Positions 22,250-32,514 of a stretch of 64,000 nt of DNA are shown piece by piece. Under the pieces are notes generated by a model, which saw nothing but the letters and a program-made list of their open reading frames with translations, did no database searches and was not told where the DNA came from. Made by a program: the position numbers and the translations under genes. Source of the stretch: Massospora cicadina (taxonomy: Eukaryota > Entomophthoromycota > Entomophthoromycetes > Entomophthorales > Entomophthoraceae). Where the stretch lies: positions 1-64,000 of the forward strand of contig JAKSZP010009493.1 of NCBI GenBank assembly GCA_022478985.1, in the 5' to 3' direction. How positions within the stretch are numbered: the first letter of the stretch is position 1; each line of letters begins with the position of its first letter.

Positions 22250-23184
22250 ATCTGAGCAACATCATGTACAATAAAATGCTCAGCGGAAAGTACAACGATG
22301 AGCTGCCACAAGTCATAAAGGCGTTGAATGAAATGTGAATCATTACCTTTTAGCGGAATGGTGAGTTGTACAAGCAGATTGGTTATTTGTCAGTAGACTT
22401 CCCACAACCCTCGGCACAGCCTAACATTATCATGAGCATGCATAGGGCAGTTGGACGAGGTAGCATGCACAAGACGTTGGAATTGTTAAGCCCTCATTAT
22501 TGTTAGGAAAGCATGAACTTTGACGTGCTGTAAACAATATCTTGCTGCCACCAGTGCCAAGTGGAAAAGCCGTTTCTCCAGAAGACGTCATACTAGTTAG
22601 TGATACCACATTTTTCTTGGCATACTGTTTCCCTTGATGTGGTTGGCCCTCTGCTAATGGGAGCTAACCGGTCCAAATACATATTGGTGGCAATTGGCCA
22701 CTTATTTTTAGGTGGGTTGAGGCGTGGGCAATACGGGATCTGGGGGTGGTCACAGTGGCTAAGTTCATAATGTAATGTATTATTCAGCGACATAGCTGCC
22801 CTCAGCTCCTCTTTACTAATAATAAAACCAACTTCACTTCCCACATCCTCCCAAGCTAAATGAGCTGATGGCCATCCATGGGGTTCTGAAAACCCCATAC
22901 CACCCTGAGTCTAATGGAATGATTGAGAGGGTCAATGGGACTTTAGTAAATATACTCTGTAAATTAGTAGCAGATTGACCCTCAGACTGGAGTTCCCTTC
23001 TATCCACCGCTGTCTTCGCCTATAATATTAGTTTTCATTCTGCCATTGGGAAGAGCCCCTTTCAGTTACTGTATGGACAACACCCTTCTCTTATGGTGCT
23101 TCTATATGGCTGTGTAGAAGATATCAGTGGAATAGATCTATAAAGTTATTTGATGACCCTTGTCATGGATGCGGCTAAGAATAA
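22250..23184 (+). pseudogene. Integrase of element C, first part
   Basis: HHCC region 22440-22560 (HRAVGRGSMHKTLELL, then CCHQCQVEKPF). Core: SLDVVGPLLMG at 22630 (first Asp kept), a second motif [11 protein letters not shown] at about 22815 (Asp to Asn), [14 protein letters not shown] at 22915-22950 (Glu kept), [15 protein letters not shown] at 23030-23075. Reading is broken exactly at 23184 by an insert and resumes at 24863. Confidence 0.88.
23177..23184. repeat. 8-bp duplication, left copy, flanking unclassified insert
   Basis: AAGAATAA, identical to 24863-24870. Confidence 0.65.
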
Positions 23185-24862
23185 CTAAACTGGGATCCTA
23201 GTCAGGGTGCGCGAGCACCCATTGGAGGGCCCAGAATGCCAGTGGCATAGCGGTCCAAGTGACTAAGATAAGTGGGGATCTACGGGACATATGAGGGAAG
23301 CAAACGTTCAATAACATACTGAAGGCCCCCAAGGCAAAACAAATAGTTGCGTTGGGGCAACCTCAAGTCTTATGGGGCAACCCCCAAGGGTGGGAGAGGC
23401 AGGGAGGATGATGACTCCTCCAGGAATCGCAGTTGCTGGCCTTCAGAACTCAAAGAAGAGGCTGAGACACCAGTGGGAGGCGGCACAGACACCGCCACGC
23501 TGTTGAGAATGTGGGTAGAAGTGGAGGAAACCCCATAGGAGGGGCTGGAATTGAGTTTCCCCAAAAGGGGACACTCTAAGTCCCGCTGGTGAGCTGGACT
23601 TGCAGTGGCAGGGGCAGCTATTGGAGCCAAACCCATGCGCTGTGGGCCAGGGACGCCTTGAGACTGCTCCCCCTAGGGAGCAGACTTAGCGGACTTGATT
23701 TCTGAATAAATGGAAGGGGCTCTATTTAATGGATGCAAAGGAACGAATGAAACAGTGGGCTCGCCTTCAGGGGCAGGCCAAATTATCATGTCAATGATCT
23801 GCTGCCACATGGCGGGATTGAGCAACCAGATAATCCAGTTTGCGAACACAGGGAAAAGGATCTTGGAAACGGTGCGCTTTGTTGGATCAAATAACAGAAT
23901 TGTGTTTAAATCTGTGTTAAGAGTGGTGAATTCTGCGGCAAACTAAGCGGATACACAGATTTATTTTGACAAGGCTAAAAAGAATGAACTGGAAACTGCC
24001 CTTGGTGGGGCCCATTGCCTTTTAAATGGCTTGATAAGCATGGGGAAGTATCAGGGGATTGGATATTTGGGGAATAGGGAGGGGATTCAGTTGGCTAGCT
24101 CGGAGGGGGTGAAAGGTGGTGCCCAATTCAGCAGAAGCCTAGAAAATTTTTGCAAATTTTTCAAACTTCTTGCAACCAAGCCAAATTGATGCTGCCAATC
24201 TGGGTCCCAATAACTCAGCTCGGCTAATTTGCACAGCTTGGAAATTTTGGATTTGTCTCAGAAAGCAGGGGTCAATGGATTGGGCTCGTTGCTTTTAGTC
24301 TGAACCCACAATCAGGCAGCTCATATGATCTGAACCTCCTGTAACTGCCCTGGAATGTCAGACCTGATGATCAAGCCATTCACACCCGGGTTTTTGATAT
24401 TGGCTGTGTTCCAATCTGGCTCCTGAAACTTAATGGCCTGAACCAGCCCCCCAGTCCAGAATTTTCTGGCTGGGCTCAGACACTGGGAATTGCAATTTCC
24501 CCAATTTTTTTCCATGGCTGGCCTGGGGAGTGGGTGGCCTCTGGACCCCCTCCAAGCCCCCTAACGTGAACCACCTCCCTGCAGACCCTTTTTATCAATC
24601 CCACCAGGATTAAGGAGGAGGAAAGGGGTGGGAGTGGGATGGCTTTGGAGAAAAAGCTGTTACCAAGCGCTCATCTATCACGTAAGTGAGGTTACCCAGC
24701 TGTGACAGAGGGTCCACCGGAGCCTTGGGGACCCTCTTCATCCGGAAAGGGTGATGAACCCTATCCAGCTTCAAGGTCTGGTCCCCAAGACTTACAACCC
24801 TAGCCAACACATTAATCAAATTTGTAAATTGAAGCGTACTTTTAAGCTCAAATAAGAAGATA
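23185..24862. mobile_element. Unclassified 1.68 kb insertion in integrase of C
   Basis: Not recognised. It interrupts the integrase of C; AAGAATAA flanks it on both sides. It looks GC-richer than its surroundings. A plus-strand open frame 23710-23946 (78 codons; IIQFANTGKRILETVRFV) can be extended past a stop (NELETALGG, SMGKYQGIGYLG) and looks more protein-like than random. A minus-strand frame 23636-23370 is Pro/Ser-rich (SVPPPTGVSASSLSS). Another minus frame is 24879-24610. No terminal inverted repeat, RT, transposase or LTR seen. The right end is A-rich (AATAAGAAGATAAAG), which would fit a retroposon in plus orientation; an 8-bp duplication would also fit hAT. Confidence 0.6.
23710..24180 (+). 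pseudogene. Unknown ORF in the unclassified insert
   Basis: Not recognised. Open 23710-23946, then the same frame continues past a TAA with ADTQIYFDKAKKNELETALGG and NREGIQLASSEGVKGG to about 24180. The composition looks like a globular helical protein with acidic and basic residues mixed. No zinc cluster or catalytic motif is evident. It may be an ORF1-like or accessory protein of the insert. Confidence 0.35.
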
Positions 24863-25117
24863 AAGAATAAGGATGCCAATCAGGTACAGTGTAGCGGGCT
24901 AGCTCAGTTCAAAGATGGGGATATAGTTCTATTCCATGCTTAACATGGGTTCAGGAAGAAGCATAAGTTAGCCATTATCTGGATTGGTCCATTCAAGATC
25001 ATTGAGAAACAAGTGTTAACGCCTATACTATCAAGTACCCTACAAGCAGTCAGATTATAAACCAAGTGCATGCAAAGGTCCTCCAGGCATATAAGCAATG
25101 GCAGCCTTATTGGCCAG
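24863..25117 (+). pseudogene. Integrase of element C, C-terminal part
   Basis: Resumes with KNKDANQV then FKDGDIVLFHA (C-terminal domain form FKxGDxVL), IWIGPFKIIEKQ, and ends QVHAKVLQAYKQWQPYW just before the polypurine tract. Same end as element A (QVHVKFLRRFNKW, 45690). Confidence 0.85.
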
Positions 25118-25129
25118 TTAAGGGGGTAA
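25118..25129 (+). promoter_or_regulatory. Polypurine tract of element C
   Basis: TTAAGGGGGTAA directly before TGTTGGG of the 3' LTR. Confidence 0.75.
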
Positions 25130-25696
25130 TGTTGGGATTATGATATGACTGGATGATAAGCCTAAAATAGCTAGGGCAGATCATTTAGAATCTGCTGACA
25201 ATAATTATAAAGTACAAGTGTCTGAGCGCCTTGGGATGAGGAAATATTGGGTCCAAATGGATGATTATTGGATCGCTTACAAATAAGGCATTTATGAGAT
25301 ATTGATGCACAAGAAACAATTAATAGATTGCTTCAAACCAGGGTGGTCGTGAATTTAATGAATGGTGAATGCTGCTGGATAAATAAGAATATGATGGAAC
25401 AAATATTTTAGAAAAGCATTGATATTGACTGAAGTTGCTGAGATATAAGCGATACCAGAGAATTGAATGAGGAGGATTGTTAGTAATTTTGAGATAGTGG
25501 AGCAGTGAGAATCCGCTGAGTATATATTGCATTAAAATAAAGAAGTGTTTCAGGGCCATTGCTCCATACTATTATATTTATTGAAGTGTATTTTAAGGAC
25601 CAACGATCTCCATATTGTCTGTTCTATTGCTCAGTGTTTTTGACCCTGTGCAAAAACCTTATGGCATATCTCAGCGATTTTACCAAATTTATAGCA
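25130..25696 (+). repeat. 3' LTR of element C
   Basis: TGTTGGGATTATGATATGAC to ATTTATAGCA, partner of 9124-9694. The right TSD TACAT follows at 25697-25701. Confidence 0.9.
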
Positions 25697-25701
25697 TACA
25701 T
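25697..25701. repeat. TSD of element C, right copy
   Basis: TACAT, identical to 9119-9123. Confidence 0.9.
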
Positions 25702-25800
25702 ATACTGACATAATGGTTAATAAAGTATGGGTGCAAGCAACAATTAACTGTGGGGCGCCAATCAATTTTGTCTTAACAAAATTCGTCAAAAAGATGAAAA
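25702..25800 (+). pseudogene. Protease of B', first part
   Basis: In register with gag end at 9123. Reads NKVWVQA then a catalytic region where D-T/S-G-A appears as N-C-G-A, then PINFVLTKFVKK. It aligns base for base with element A at 42225-42320. Cut at about 25800 by the LINE derivative, resuming at about 27728 with HFEHKKEYGTSS. Confidence 0.8.
25787..25800. repeat. TSD of half-LINE copy 1, left
   Basis: AAAAAGATGAAAA-type sequence; the right copy at 27716-27729 reads AAAAAGATCAAAA. One mismatch in about 13 bases. Confidence 0.6.
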
Positions 25801-27717
25801 TCTCTCTCTTTCCGCTCAGCATAACTTTCTAAGAGATTTATATGGTTAAAAAAGTAAAACTTAATCACCTGACATAGTTTTGCTCCAATGTCATCGGATT
25901 CACTGTCAGCTGCCTCAGTGTGGGGCAGCAGCGAAACCTCACTGCCATTTTCCATCTGACAGGAAAATGCACTCATACTGTCTCACCTAGTCATACCAAA
26001 TCCCTGGGATAATTTGTTCCTCCCAAGGATCTCAACGCCCACCTCACTCAAACCTGAGCGATGCCCCATTGCCCCTTGTTCTCCCCTGGAGCAACATGCT
26101 TTTTGGCCTTAGGGTTAGATATGGGAAACTTTTTCCCTACAACAACCAATCCATTATCAAAATGGCTCAGTTGGTGAAGCATCCTGCCTGATTTATTAAC
26201 TTCCACCTCTATGAGGGGTATTTTGATCTCAGCTCAACTGTGAAGCTGATGCCGCCCACTGCAGCAATGGTGCCCCTGGTCTTCTATGAGACTCCTCTCC
26301 CAACAACTCAGACCTGGCTCCCAGTGGACACCACCTTGGTGGTTCAGTTCGCTGGTTTGCCTACAAACCTTCACCCTGAGGTGCTCCACCAGGAGCTGAT
26401 GGAAGGTTTGGCAGCCTATGGCTCTTCCATCTTACAATTTGTGGTCCAAAATGGGGCCACACGCCTTGCTGGGCCTCGGGCATATGCCAAAATAAGCCCT
26501 GAAATGAACAAAATTGCCCATCGATTCCCCCTCGCGCAACTATCCCCTCTGCCCCTGACCATCCGTTCTAGGCCCATGTCAAGGGTGGATGAAGATTTAT
26601 CCATCCTGTTTTGAGTTAGACCACTCGAAGTGCAAGTGCTCATATCTAGCTGCTTCTGATGGCACTGATAGTTTGTCTAATGGCCACCAATCTGCTGCCC
26701 ACCCCACGCCAATTCTGGCATGGGTACAATCCTATCTCCCCCTCTCCCAAAGCTTATTGCTGCAGCCGCACCTGCAGCCTCCAATCAGCCTCCACCTTGC
26801 CCTCATGCCACATATGATATTGCAATCAATTGCAGGATTGGACCCCAGTTTGATTTCATGCAACCTCCAATGAATCAACCAGTCCTCAATCATATGCCGA
26901 TTCCCAATTCAATTCAACCAGAACCCATGGGAGTTTTTGGATGAAATTGACAAATCAGGTATTGTCATTGAAGAACCATCGCTGCAATTCAGGTAATTAT
27001 GTAATGCAAAATGGGATGCAGAATTCCCCCCTCATTTATATGCCCCACAGCCAAATGCCAAACCATTCTACAGTGACCACCAGCTTGCAGTAAAGCAGCT
27101 ACCAAACCAGATTGCCGTCCCCTCTGCAAAGCAACCTCCAAATCAGTGGCAGCGCTCACAGGAGGAATTCTACCTCCTGTTATCCCCGCAAACTTACATC
27201 CATAAAAGTAAGATTAACGTGAAACAACTACACAAAAATGTCATCAACGCTATCCAGAACGTGGTAGCTGTATCATAAAATCCAAAAGCTAAGATTACCT
27301 GAACCAATATTGGCACATTTGTTAAACTACCAGACGCCCACATTAAAGCTGAAAAAGCTTTAGCTGAATATATTGCTACCATTTTTATGGTTGGAAATTA
27401 CTTGGAAGTACCAATCATCAAAGAATAGAACCACATACCGCCGATGCCCCAATGCCCTTGCTATCTGCCTTGACATGCACCCTACTCTAGGAAGAGATAG
27501 CTGCTGCCAAAGATGAGCCCCCTGATCCCCCTCCCCTTCCGCCATGGAGGGATAAAAGGTCTCTACTGCCCACCTGGTTGGTTGTTTTGTTAGATGTGTT
27601 TCAAGCAATCTGTAAATTTTAGGCGTTTTGTTTGAATTGATTAGTTACATTAGTTTTATTTTTAGCTCTTAGTTTGGTAATGTCTGTCTCCTGATTAGCT
27701 TACCTCAGTTAAATAAA
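25801..27717 (+). mobile_element. ORF1-only LINE derivative, copy 1
   Basis: About 1.92 kb between short direct repeats, ending in an A-rich tail (TTAAATAAAAAAA at 27708-27720). Start (CTCTCTTTCCGCT) and end (TTAGCTTACCTCA) match copy 2. It holds only an ORF1-like gene with a CCHC knuckle: no endonuclease or RT. Inserted in the protease of B'. Confidence 0.8.
25880..27640 (+). pseudogene. LINE ORF1-like protein, copy 1
   Basis: Matching blocks with copy 2: FSIWQENALRLAHPVIPN region (25950-26000), VRYGKLFPYNNQSI (26117), MVPLVFYETPLPT (26265), QFAGLPTNLHPEVLHQELMEGL (26345-26412), ILQFVVQNGATRLAGPRAYAKI (26428-26495), then a knuckle at 26598-26639 with the first Cys changed to Tyr. A Pro-rich linker follows (PPCPHATYD) and near 27520 PPDPPPLPPWRDK. 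Open runs: 26240-26614 and 26589-26873. Probably binds RNA, as LINE ORF1 proteins do; the fold before the knuckle has the look of a DUF4283-type domain (inference). Confidence 0.75.
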
Positions 27718-27727
27718 AAAAGATCAA

Positions 27728-28300
27728 AAAGTCAGCCATTTTGAGCACAAGAAGGAATATGGGACCTCTAGTCTTGTTATTACCATCTCCTGTGGATCAT
27801 AATGTGCACCACCACTCATATTTGGATCCTTAGTGGTATCTGGTCCAGCTATCGTTTTGTTTAACTAAAACCATGCTATCTTAATTGGGACCGAGTTTCT
27901 AAGAAATTACAAAGTCAAATGCAACTTAGAAGATACTACACTGACCATATTGAGTCAAACGTTCCCTTTGGTTTATTAACAGAATGAGGAAACTCAGTTT
28001 GCCAAGAGGAATAACTTTATTAATCTAATATATTATGATGGCATTATCCCAATCCACTATCAATTAGTTAGACAAAACAGAGAGAAATTTCGACAGAAAT
28101 AAGAGAAATATGGAGAATTTCTTTATGAATATAGATGACAAATACCATACCACCAGGATCTCAGATCATAATAAATACAGGATTGACTTTTGAAATACCA
28201 GAGAAACTTTACAAAGAGGTTAGAAGTCTATGAAGAAATCCAAAGTTGAGCCATGAGTGGCGCATGTAATAATTATGCTGTGGATCATGGAGAAATCTGA
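27728..28300 (+). pseudogene. Protease of B', second part, and spacer to RT
   Basis: Continues the protease: HFEHKKEYGTSSLVITI, FGSLVVSGPAIVL, HAILIGTEFL (the ILIGT near the end of gypsy proteases, as in element A at 42480). Frames shift several times. From about 28050 a less clear linker follows to the RT. Confidence 0.7.
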
Positions 28301-28499
28301 GTTATCCTGTTGAATCTAAGTGGAAAACTGATGATAATTAAAAAATTAAATCATTGCATTTATCATCTAATACCAACAATGAAACTGAGAATTTTCACGA
28401 TTTTAAAACCCTGAATGAAACGATATTGCTGGCAGGGTCACTGAAAATATCAACTTTTAGTTGACCAAGAGCAACTTGCTGATCTGACATAAAGACAGT

Positions 28500-29340
28500 G
28501 GCAGGAGGTTCTTAAATTATTTGTAAAGTATAAGTAATTTTTGCTCAGGAAAATCATGACTTAAGATGTGCAAATAAAGCAATCCACAAAGTTGACACCA
28601 GGGGAAATTTACTGATATAGATGAGAATAATCTGCCAGTAACAAGCAGCAGAGGCGGTAGTTGAAAAAGAAATGGGCAAACCTAGTGGAGAACAGGCTCA
28701 TAGTTAATTGTCAAGACCTGGGAGAGCCTTATCTTGATGGCGAAGAAGAGTGGATGCTCTAATCAAGTAGTGATTGATTATTGGAGATTGAACAAGATAA
28801 CCAAAAAAGATTCATATTCACTACTAAGGATTGATGACACGTTAGACTTCCCAGGGAAGTAAAATACGTATCTGCAATGAACTTTATCTTGGGGCATTAA
28901 CAAGCCAATTTGCCAGCGGAAGACCAAGAGAAGTGCACAATAATAACTGTGAAGGGGCTGTACCAACTGGCCCAAATACCCTAAGGTCTCTGCAATGTGA
29001 CAGCAACGTTCCAAAGAGACATGGATGCTATACTGAACGACCTGAAGTTATTCTGCGCTTTGGTATATTTAGACGATATAAATGTGTTCAGTAGGACCTT
29101 CACTGTCCACTTGCAACAGTTGGAATAAGTTTTTAAAAGATTATCCGTGGCCAATCCGAAGATCAGGCTGAGAAAATGCCACATCTTTAATAAAAGAGTT
29201 AAAATATTTTGGGGTTTTCATTAACTTTAGCGGCTTACAGCTGCAGCCACAGAAAATTGAAGCCATAAAGCGGATGGTTATATTTAAGGTGCGACCAAGA
29301 TATCCAGTGTTCCTTGTATGGTTGGATACTATAGAAGATT
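28500..29340 (+). pseudogene. Reverse transcriptase of B' (YLDD retained)
   Basis: KYKxFLLRKIMT-type start at 28530, a SPWESLILMAKK-like block at about 28715, QVVIDYWRLNKI at 28765, then DTLDFPGK, ITVKGLYQLA at 28950 and GLCNVTATFQRDMDAIL at 28985-29035. The active site YLDD is intact at 29066-29077, followed by INVFSRTFTVHLQQLE and NPKIRLRKCHIF. A tail near 29280-29340 gives DIQCSLYGWILxKI in two frames. Stops and frameshifts abound, so inactive despite the motif. Confidence 0.88.
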
Positions 29341-29860
29341 AATACAGGATTTTGCAAAAAAATCGAAAAGCCCCTTTTCATTTGCTGAAGGATCCAAAGA
29401 AAGTATTTGTATGGAACAAAAAGGCTCATGATATTTTGATGCGTTACGCCAGTACATTATATATCCTCTAGTTTTGAAATATCCAAAAAATCAATTGGGA
29501 ATTATTATACAGACTGATGCTTCGTTGACAGCGATTGGCGCCATCCTGAGGTAAGTGGATGAACTTGAGGAGGAGCACCAGTAGCTTATATGAGCCAGAC
29601 ATTATCAGCAGCAGAACGGAACTACACTTTCACTAAGCGTTAATGCCTCAAGGTGATTTAAGCTTGAGAGCAGTTTCAGGTCTGTATCCATGGAATGCAC
29701 TTTAAAGTGGTGACAGACCACTCTTACTTGCACTGGCTATATAACCTCAAGGATCTGGAGAAATGTATGGCCTGATGGGCACTAAAACTCCAAGTGTACG
29801 GCTTTGAGATTGTCCACCAAGCAGAAGCTGCACATCAAATTCAGACAGTTTATCAAGGTT
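29341..29860 (+). pseudogene. RNase H of B'
   Basis: IIIQTDASLTAIGAIL at about 29505-29550 keeps the first catalytic Asp; YMSQTLSAAERNYTFT (Glu position changed), FKVVTDHSYLHWLYNLKD keeps the TDHS Asp. LKLQVYGFEIVH closes the domain. Confidence 0.85.
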
Positions 29861-29865
29861 AAACA

Positions 29866-31110
29866 ATGGTCCAAGTGGTACACCATCAGGCCGATGAGCT
29901 ATTATATCAGATGGTTGATGGAGAGATCAGTAATGAGCCCCAAGAAATTAAGGTGCACTTTGAAAAGCGATGGAAAACACTGAGAACCAAAATAGGCAAG
30001 TATTCAAGACAATCAACAGAAATGATTACTATTCCCAAAACCATCAGAACGAGTGGTAATAGTTCAATATGCACATAAGTTTGTTAGCATGGAGGCCTGA
30101 GTAAGACAACTGACCACATTCGCCAATGTTATTACTGGGAGTCTATTATCTATGATGTGGCCGATTATCTGGCTTGATGCGAGGAGTGTCAACTGCATAA
30201 ACCACACAAGATCACCACTGAATATTGATTGGTCCATTCAGTCTTTGCCTGGCATACAGTGTCCAATGATTAATGGGACCACTAAATATGAGCATTGGGG
30301 GAGTCAAGTATATCATAGTTATGATTGATCATCTAACAAGATGGGTTGAGACAAAGGCACTGTCAAAAGTGGATGCTACAAGTACCACGCAATTTATCCT
30401 GTATCAAGTAATTTATTGCCAAGGATGCCCACAAGGCTTGTTGAGTGACAACGGAACGAATTTCACGTCCCATGTGAACCTAAGGTTAAAGAAATAATGG
30501 TAATCCAAAGAGTTGTATAAGTTTCCAACCAGCTGGAAAACAAACGGACTGGTAGAACAAGTAAACAGAATGCTGGCCTTGATGCTGAGAAAGCTGGTTG
30601 CTGGTAATCTTCTTCATGGAAAACTTACCTTAGTTTAGTATTTTTTGCCTACAAAATCTGCCACCATACAGAGATGGGAAAAATGCCTTTTGAATTGGTA
30701 CACGACTAAAAGGCTGTGTTACCACCAATTCTATATTTGGCAGTTGAACCAACATTAAATATGGATGCATAGCAGAACCTACTCTGACTTTCAACTATTT
30801 CTGATCAAAATGCAATCACAGGCATTTGATACTACCTTGAAGAGAAAGAGCAAGGACGATATGATGGATGATAAGAACTGACCAGATTTGCATGAATACC
30901 ATATAAGTAATAGGGTAGCCTATCACGATACTCATGGCTTTAGGAGAAGAAACAATCTGAATGCGCTGAGGTTTGGTCCATTTGAGATTAATGCCAAGAT
31001 GGTGATGAATTCATTTACCATTATAAACTCATGTATGAAAAAATAGTGAACTGGGTCCATGAAAAGTGCCTAAAGATTTGGATATAAGAAAAATTAAAGG
31101 AATTGTTACC
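29866..31110 (+). pseudogene. Integrase of B'
   Basis: HHCC region about 30070-30220 (HKFV..HGGLSKTT, then CEECQLHKPH). Open 30273-30497 gives MGPLNMSIGGVKYIIVMIDH (first Asp, expected just before, lost by frameshift), and LLSDNGTNFTSH with the second catalytic Asp intact. LVEQVNRMLA at 30550 keeps Glu. The C-terminal tail ends near 31100 (VHEKCLKIWI). The best preserved active-site set in family B but spread over frames. Confidence 0.85.
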
Positions 31111-32499
31111 AAAGGACTGCTGAACCAATAAAATGGTTATGTCCTGACAATTTTTTGTTAAGTCCTAAAAAAGGACCGCTAAACCAAAATAAATGGTTAA
31201 GTTTTCAAAAATATGACTATAAACCATGAAAAATGGTAGGTCAAAGTGTACCAAGAACCAGTTTGGGGAATAAAAAGGAAAAATGGACCTCTGTACCAAT
31301 TATAGGTCCTATCCAATAAAAGAATAAGTAGAACACAATAAAAGATTGATAAAAATATGTAAAAAATAAGAAAGAAAAAACATAAAAAGCCATATATTTT
31401 AACAATTTTTTATTTGTTATCCTTGCCTTGGGGATGATTACGCCTATATCGCCTCTTGGGGGAGGGATGTTGTTTGACAATAGGTGTGAACAAGCCATTG
31501 AGATAAATTTGAGAGTGAAAATAGCGAGGACATAACCCATCCAGTGCCTTGTTCTTTGAGCAGAAGTTGGGCCTCGAGAAAATGTGACCAGGGGAAGAAA
31601 AATCAAAATGGTGTTAATGGCCAAATGCAATACTCTGGACTGGAAAGAAAAACAGCATAAAAGGAAGAGGGAGAATCAGCCATGATTTGTTTGAGATTGT
31701 AGCTACTCTGGTTTCATTGAGATCAGATACTGTTTCCAGTAGCTCAGCAGAAGGACTAACTACACGCGCTTGACTTATAGTATGGATCCTGAGGGGACCA
31801 TAAAAAAGATTTCTTTGAGCAGTACAATTTTTCAATTGGAAGATGTGGGCATCTTCAGCAGTAAGATTTCCCAGATATTGCTGGTACCAGTAATTTAAGT
31901 TTTGATTGATATATGAGCTGGACAAGTTGGGAAATGTCAGACTCATTATAATTGGTGACATTATCCACTTTGGTATTAGTTAGACTCTACTTTTTGGCAA
32001 AACTAATTTCTATGTTATAAAATAAGCTCTTAATAAAAGAAAAAAATGCAAGAATGATATGAGAAAAAATTATAATGAGAAAAAATTACTATGAGAAAAT
32101 GATATAACAAGAACAAATATCATTAATCATTCTTATTTTTGCCATTAGAAATGCAATGAAAATAGTACCACCTGCTTAGGATAAGGAGGGGGATCAAGGA
32201 ATCAGGGACGCCAAACCAAGATCCTGTAAATGACAAAGAGTCATATAGCCCTGATCAGTGGGACTAGCTTTACAGGACTAGCACTGGTACAAAAAAGACT
32301 AGGTTGTCATGGTAGTGGGTTGTGAGGACATTGTATGGAGGAGGCGGCAGCAAGAAGGAAATGAAGAGAACCGCAGGTTAAAGGTTTTCACAAGCAGCGT
32401 TGAGTGCATAAAAGGCTGTGCTCAGCTGGAAACTTGGAAGTATTTGACCTGGCAAGGTAGCGTTCTCCTGTCCCAATCTTATTCTCGCAAAAAATCTAG
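31111..32499 (+). pseudogene. 3' region of B' with remains of the post-integrase coding region
   Basis: 31105-31330: GGACC-repeat spacer, as in nested B. 31690-31960 aligns with 16700-16990 of nested B (ATLVSLRSDTVSSSSAEGL against LVTISGNSMEGL; IYELDKLGNV against TYELDERGM). The middle of the region (B 15971-16690) is absent or unrecognisable here, so this copy is shorter by roughly 0.8 kb. 32000-32160 is very AT-rich with AGAAAAAAT-type repeats; nothing coding seen. Confidence 0.45.
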
Positions 32500-32500
32500 G

Positions 32501-32514
32501 CAAGAGGGGGAATG
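32501..32514 (+). promoter_or_regulatory. Polypurine tract of B'
   Basis: CAAGAGGGGGAATG directly before the 3' LTR. Confidence 0.8.

Larger units (their letters stand above)
9124..25696 (+). mobile_element. Ty3/gypsy element C, nested in B' gag-protease
   Basis: LTRs of 571 and 567 bp (9124-9694, 25130-25696), TG...CA ends and a perfect 5-bp TSD TACAT. Internal: PBS, an inserted family-B element (9795-18658), gag with knuckle, protease, RT, RNase H, integrase (interrupted by 23185-24862) and a polypurine tract. Net length without insertions is about 6.0 kb. Both RT catalytic Asp residues have become Asn. The insertion point in B' is proved by the host frame reading on across it. Confidence 0.92.

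Noticed and set aside
23185..24862. DNA transposon (hAT) from the 8-bp duplication
   Set aside because: No terminal inverted repeats seen at the ends and no transposase-like sequence; left as unclassified.
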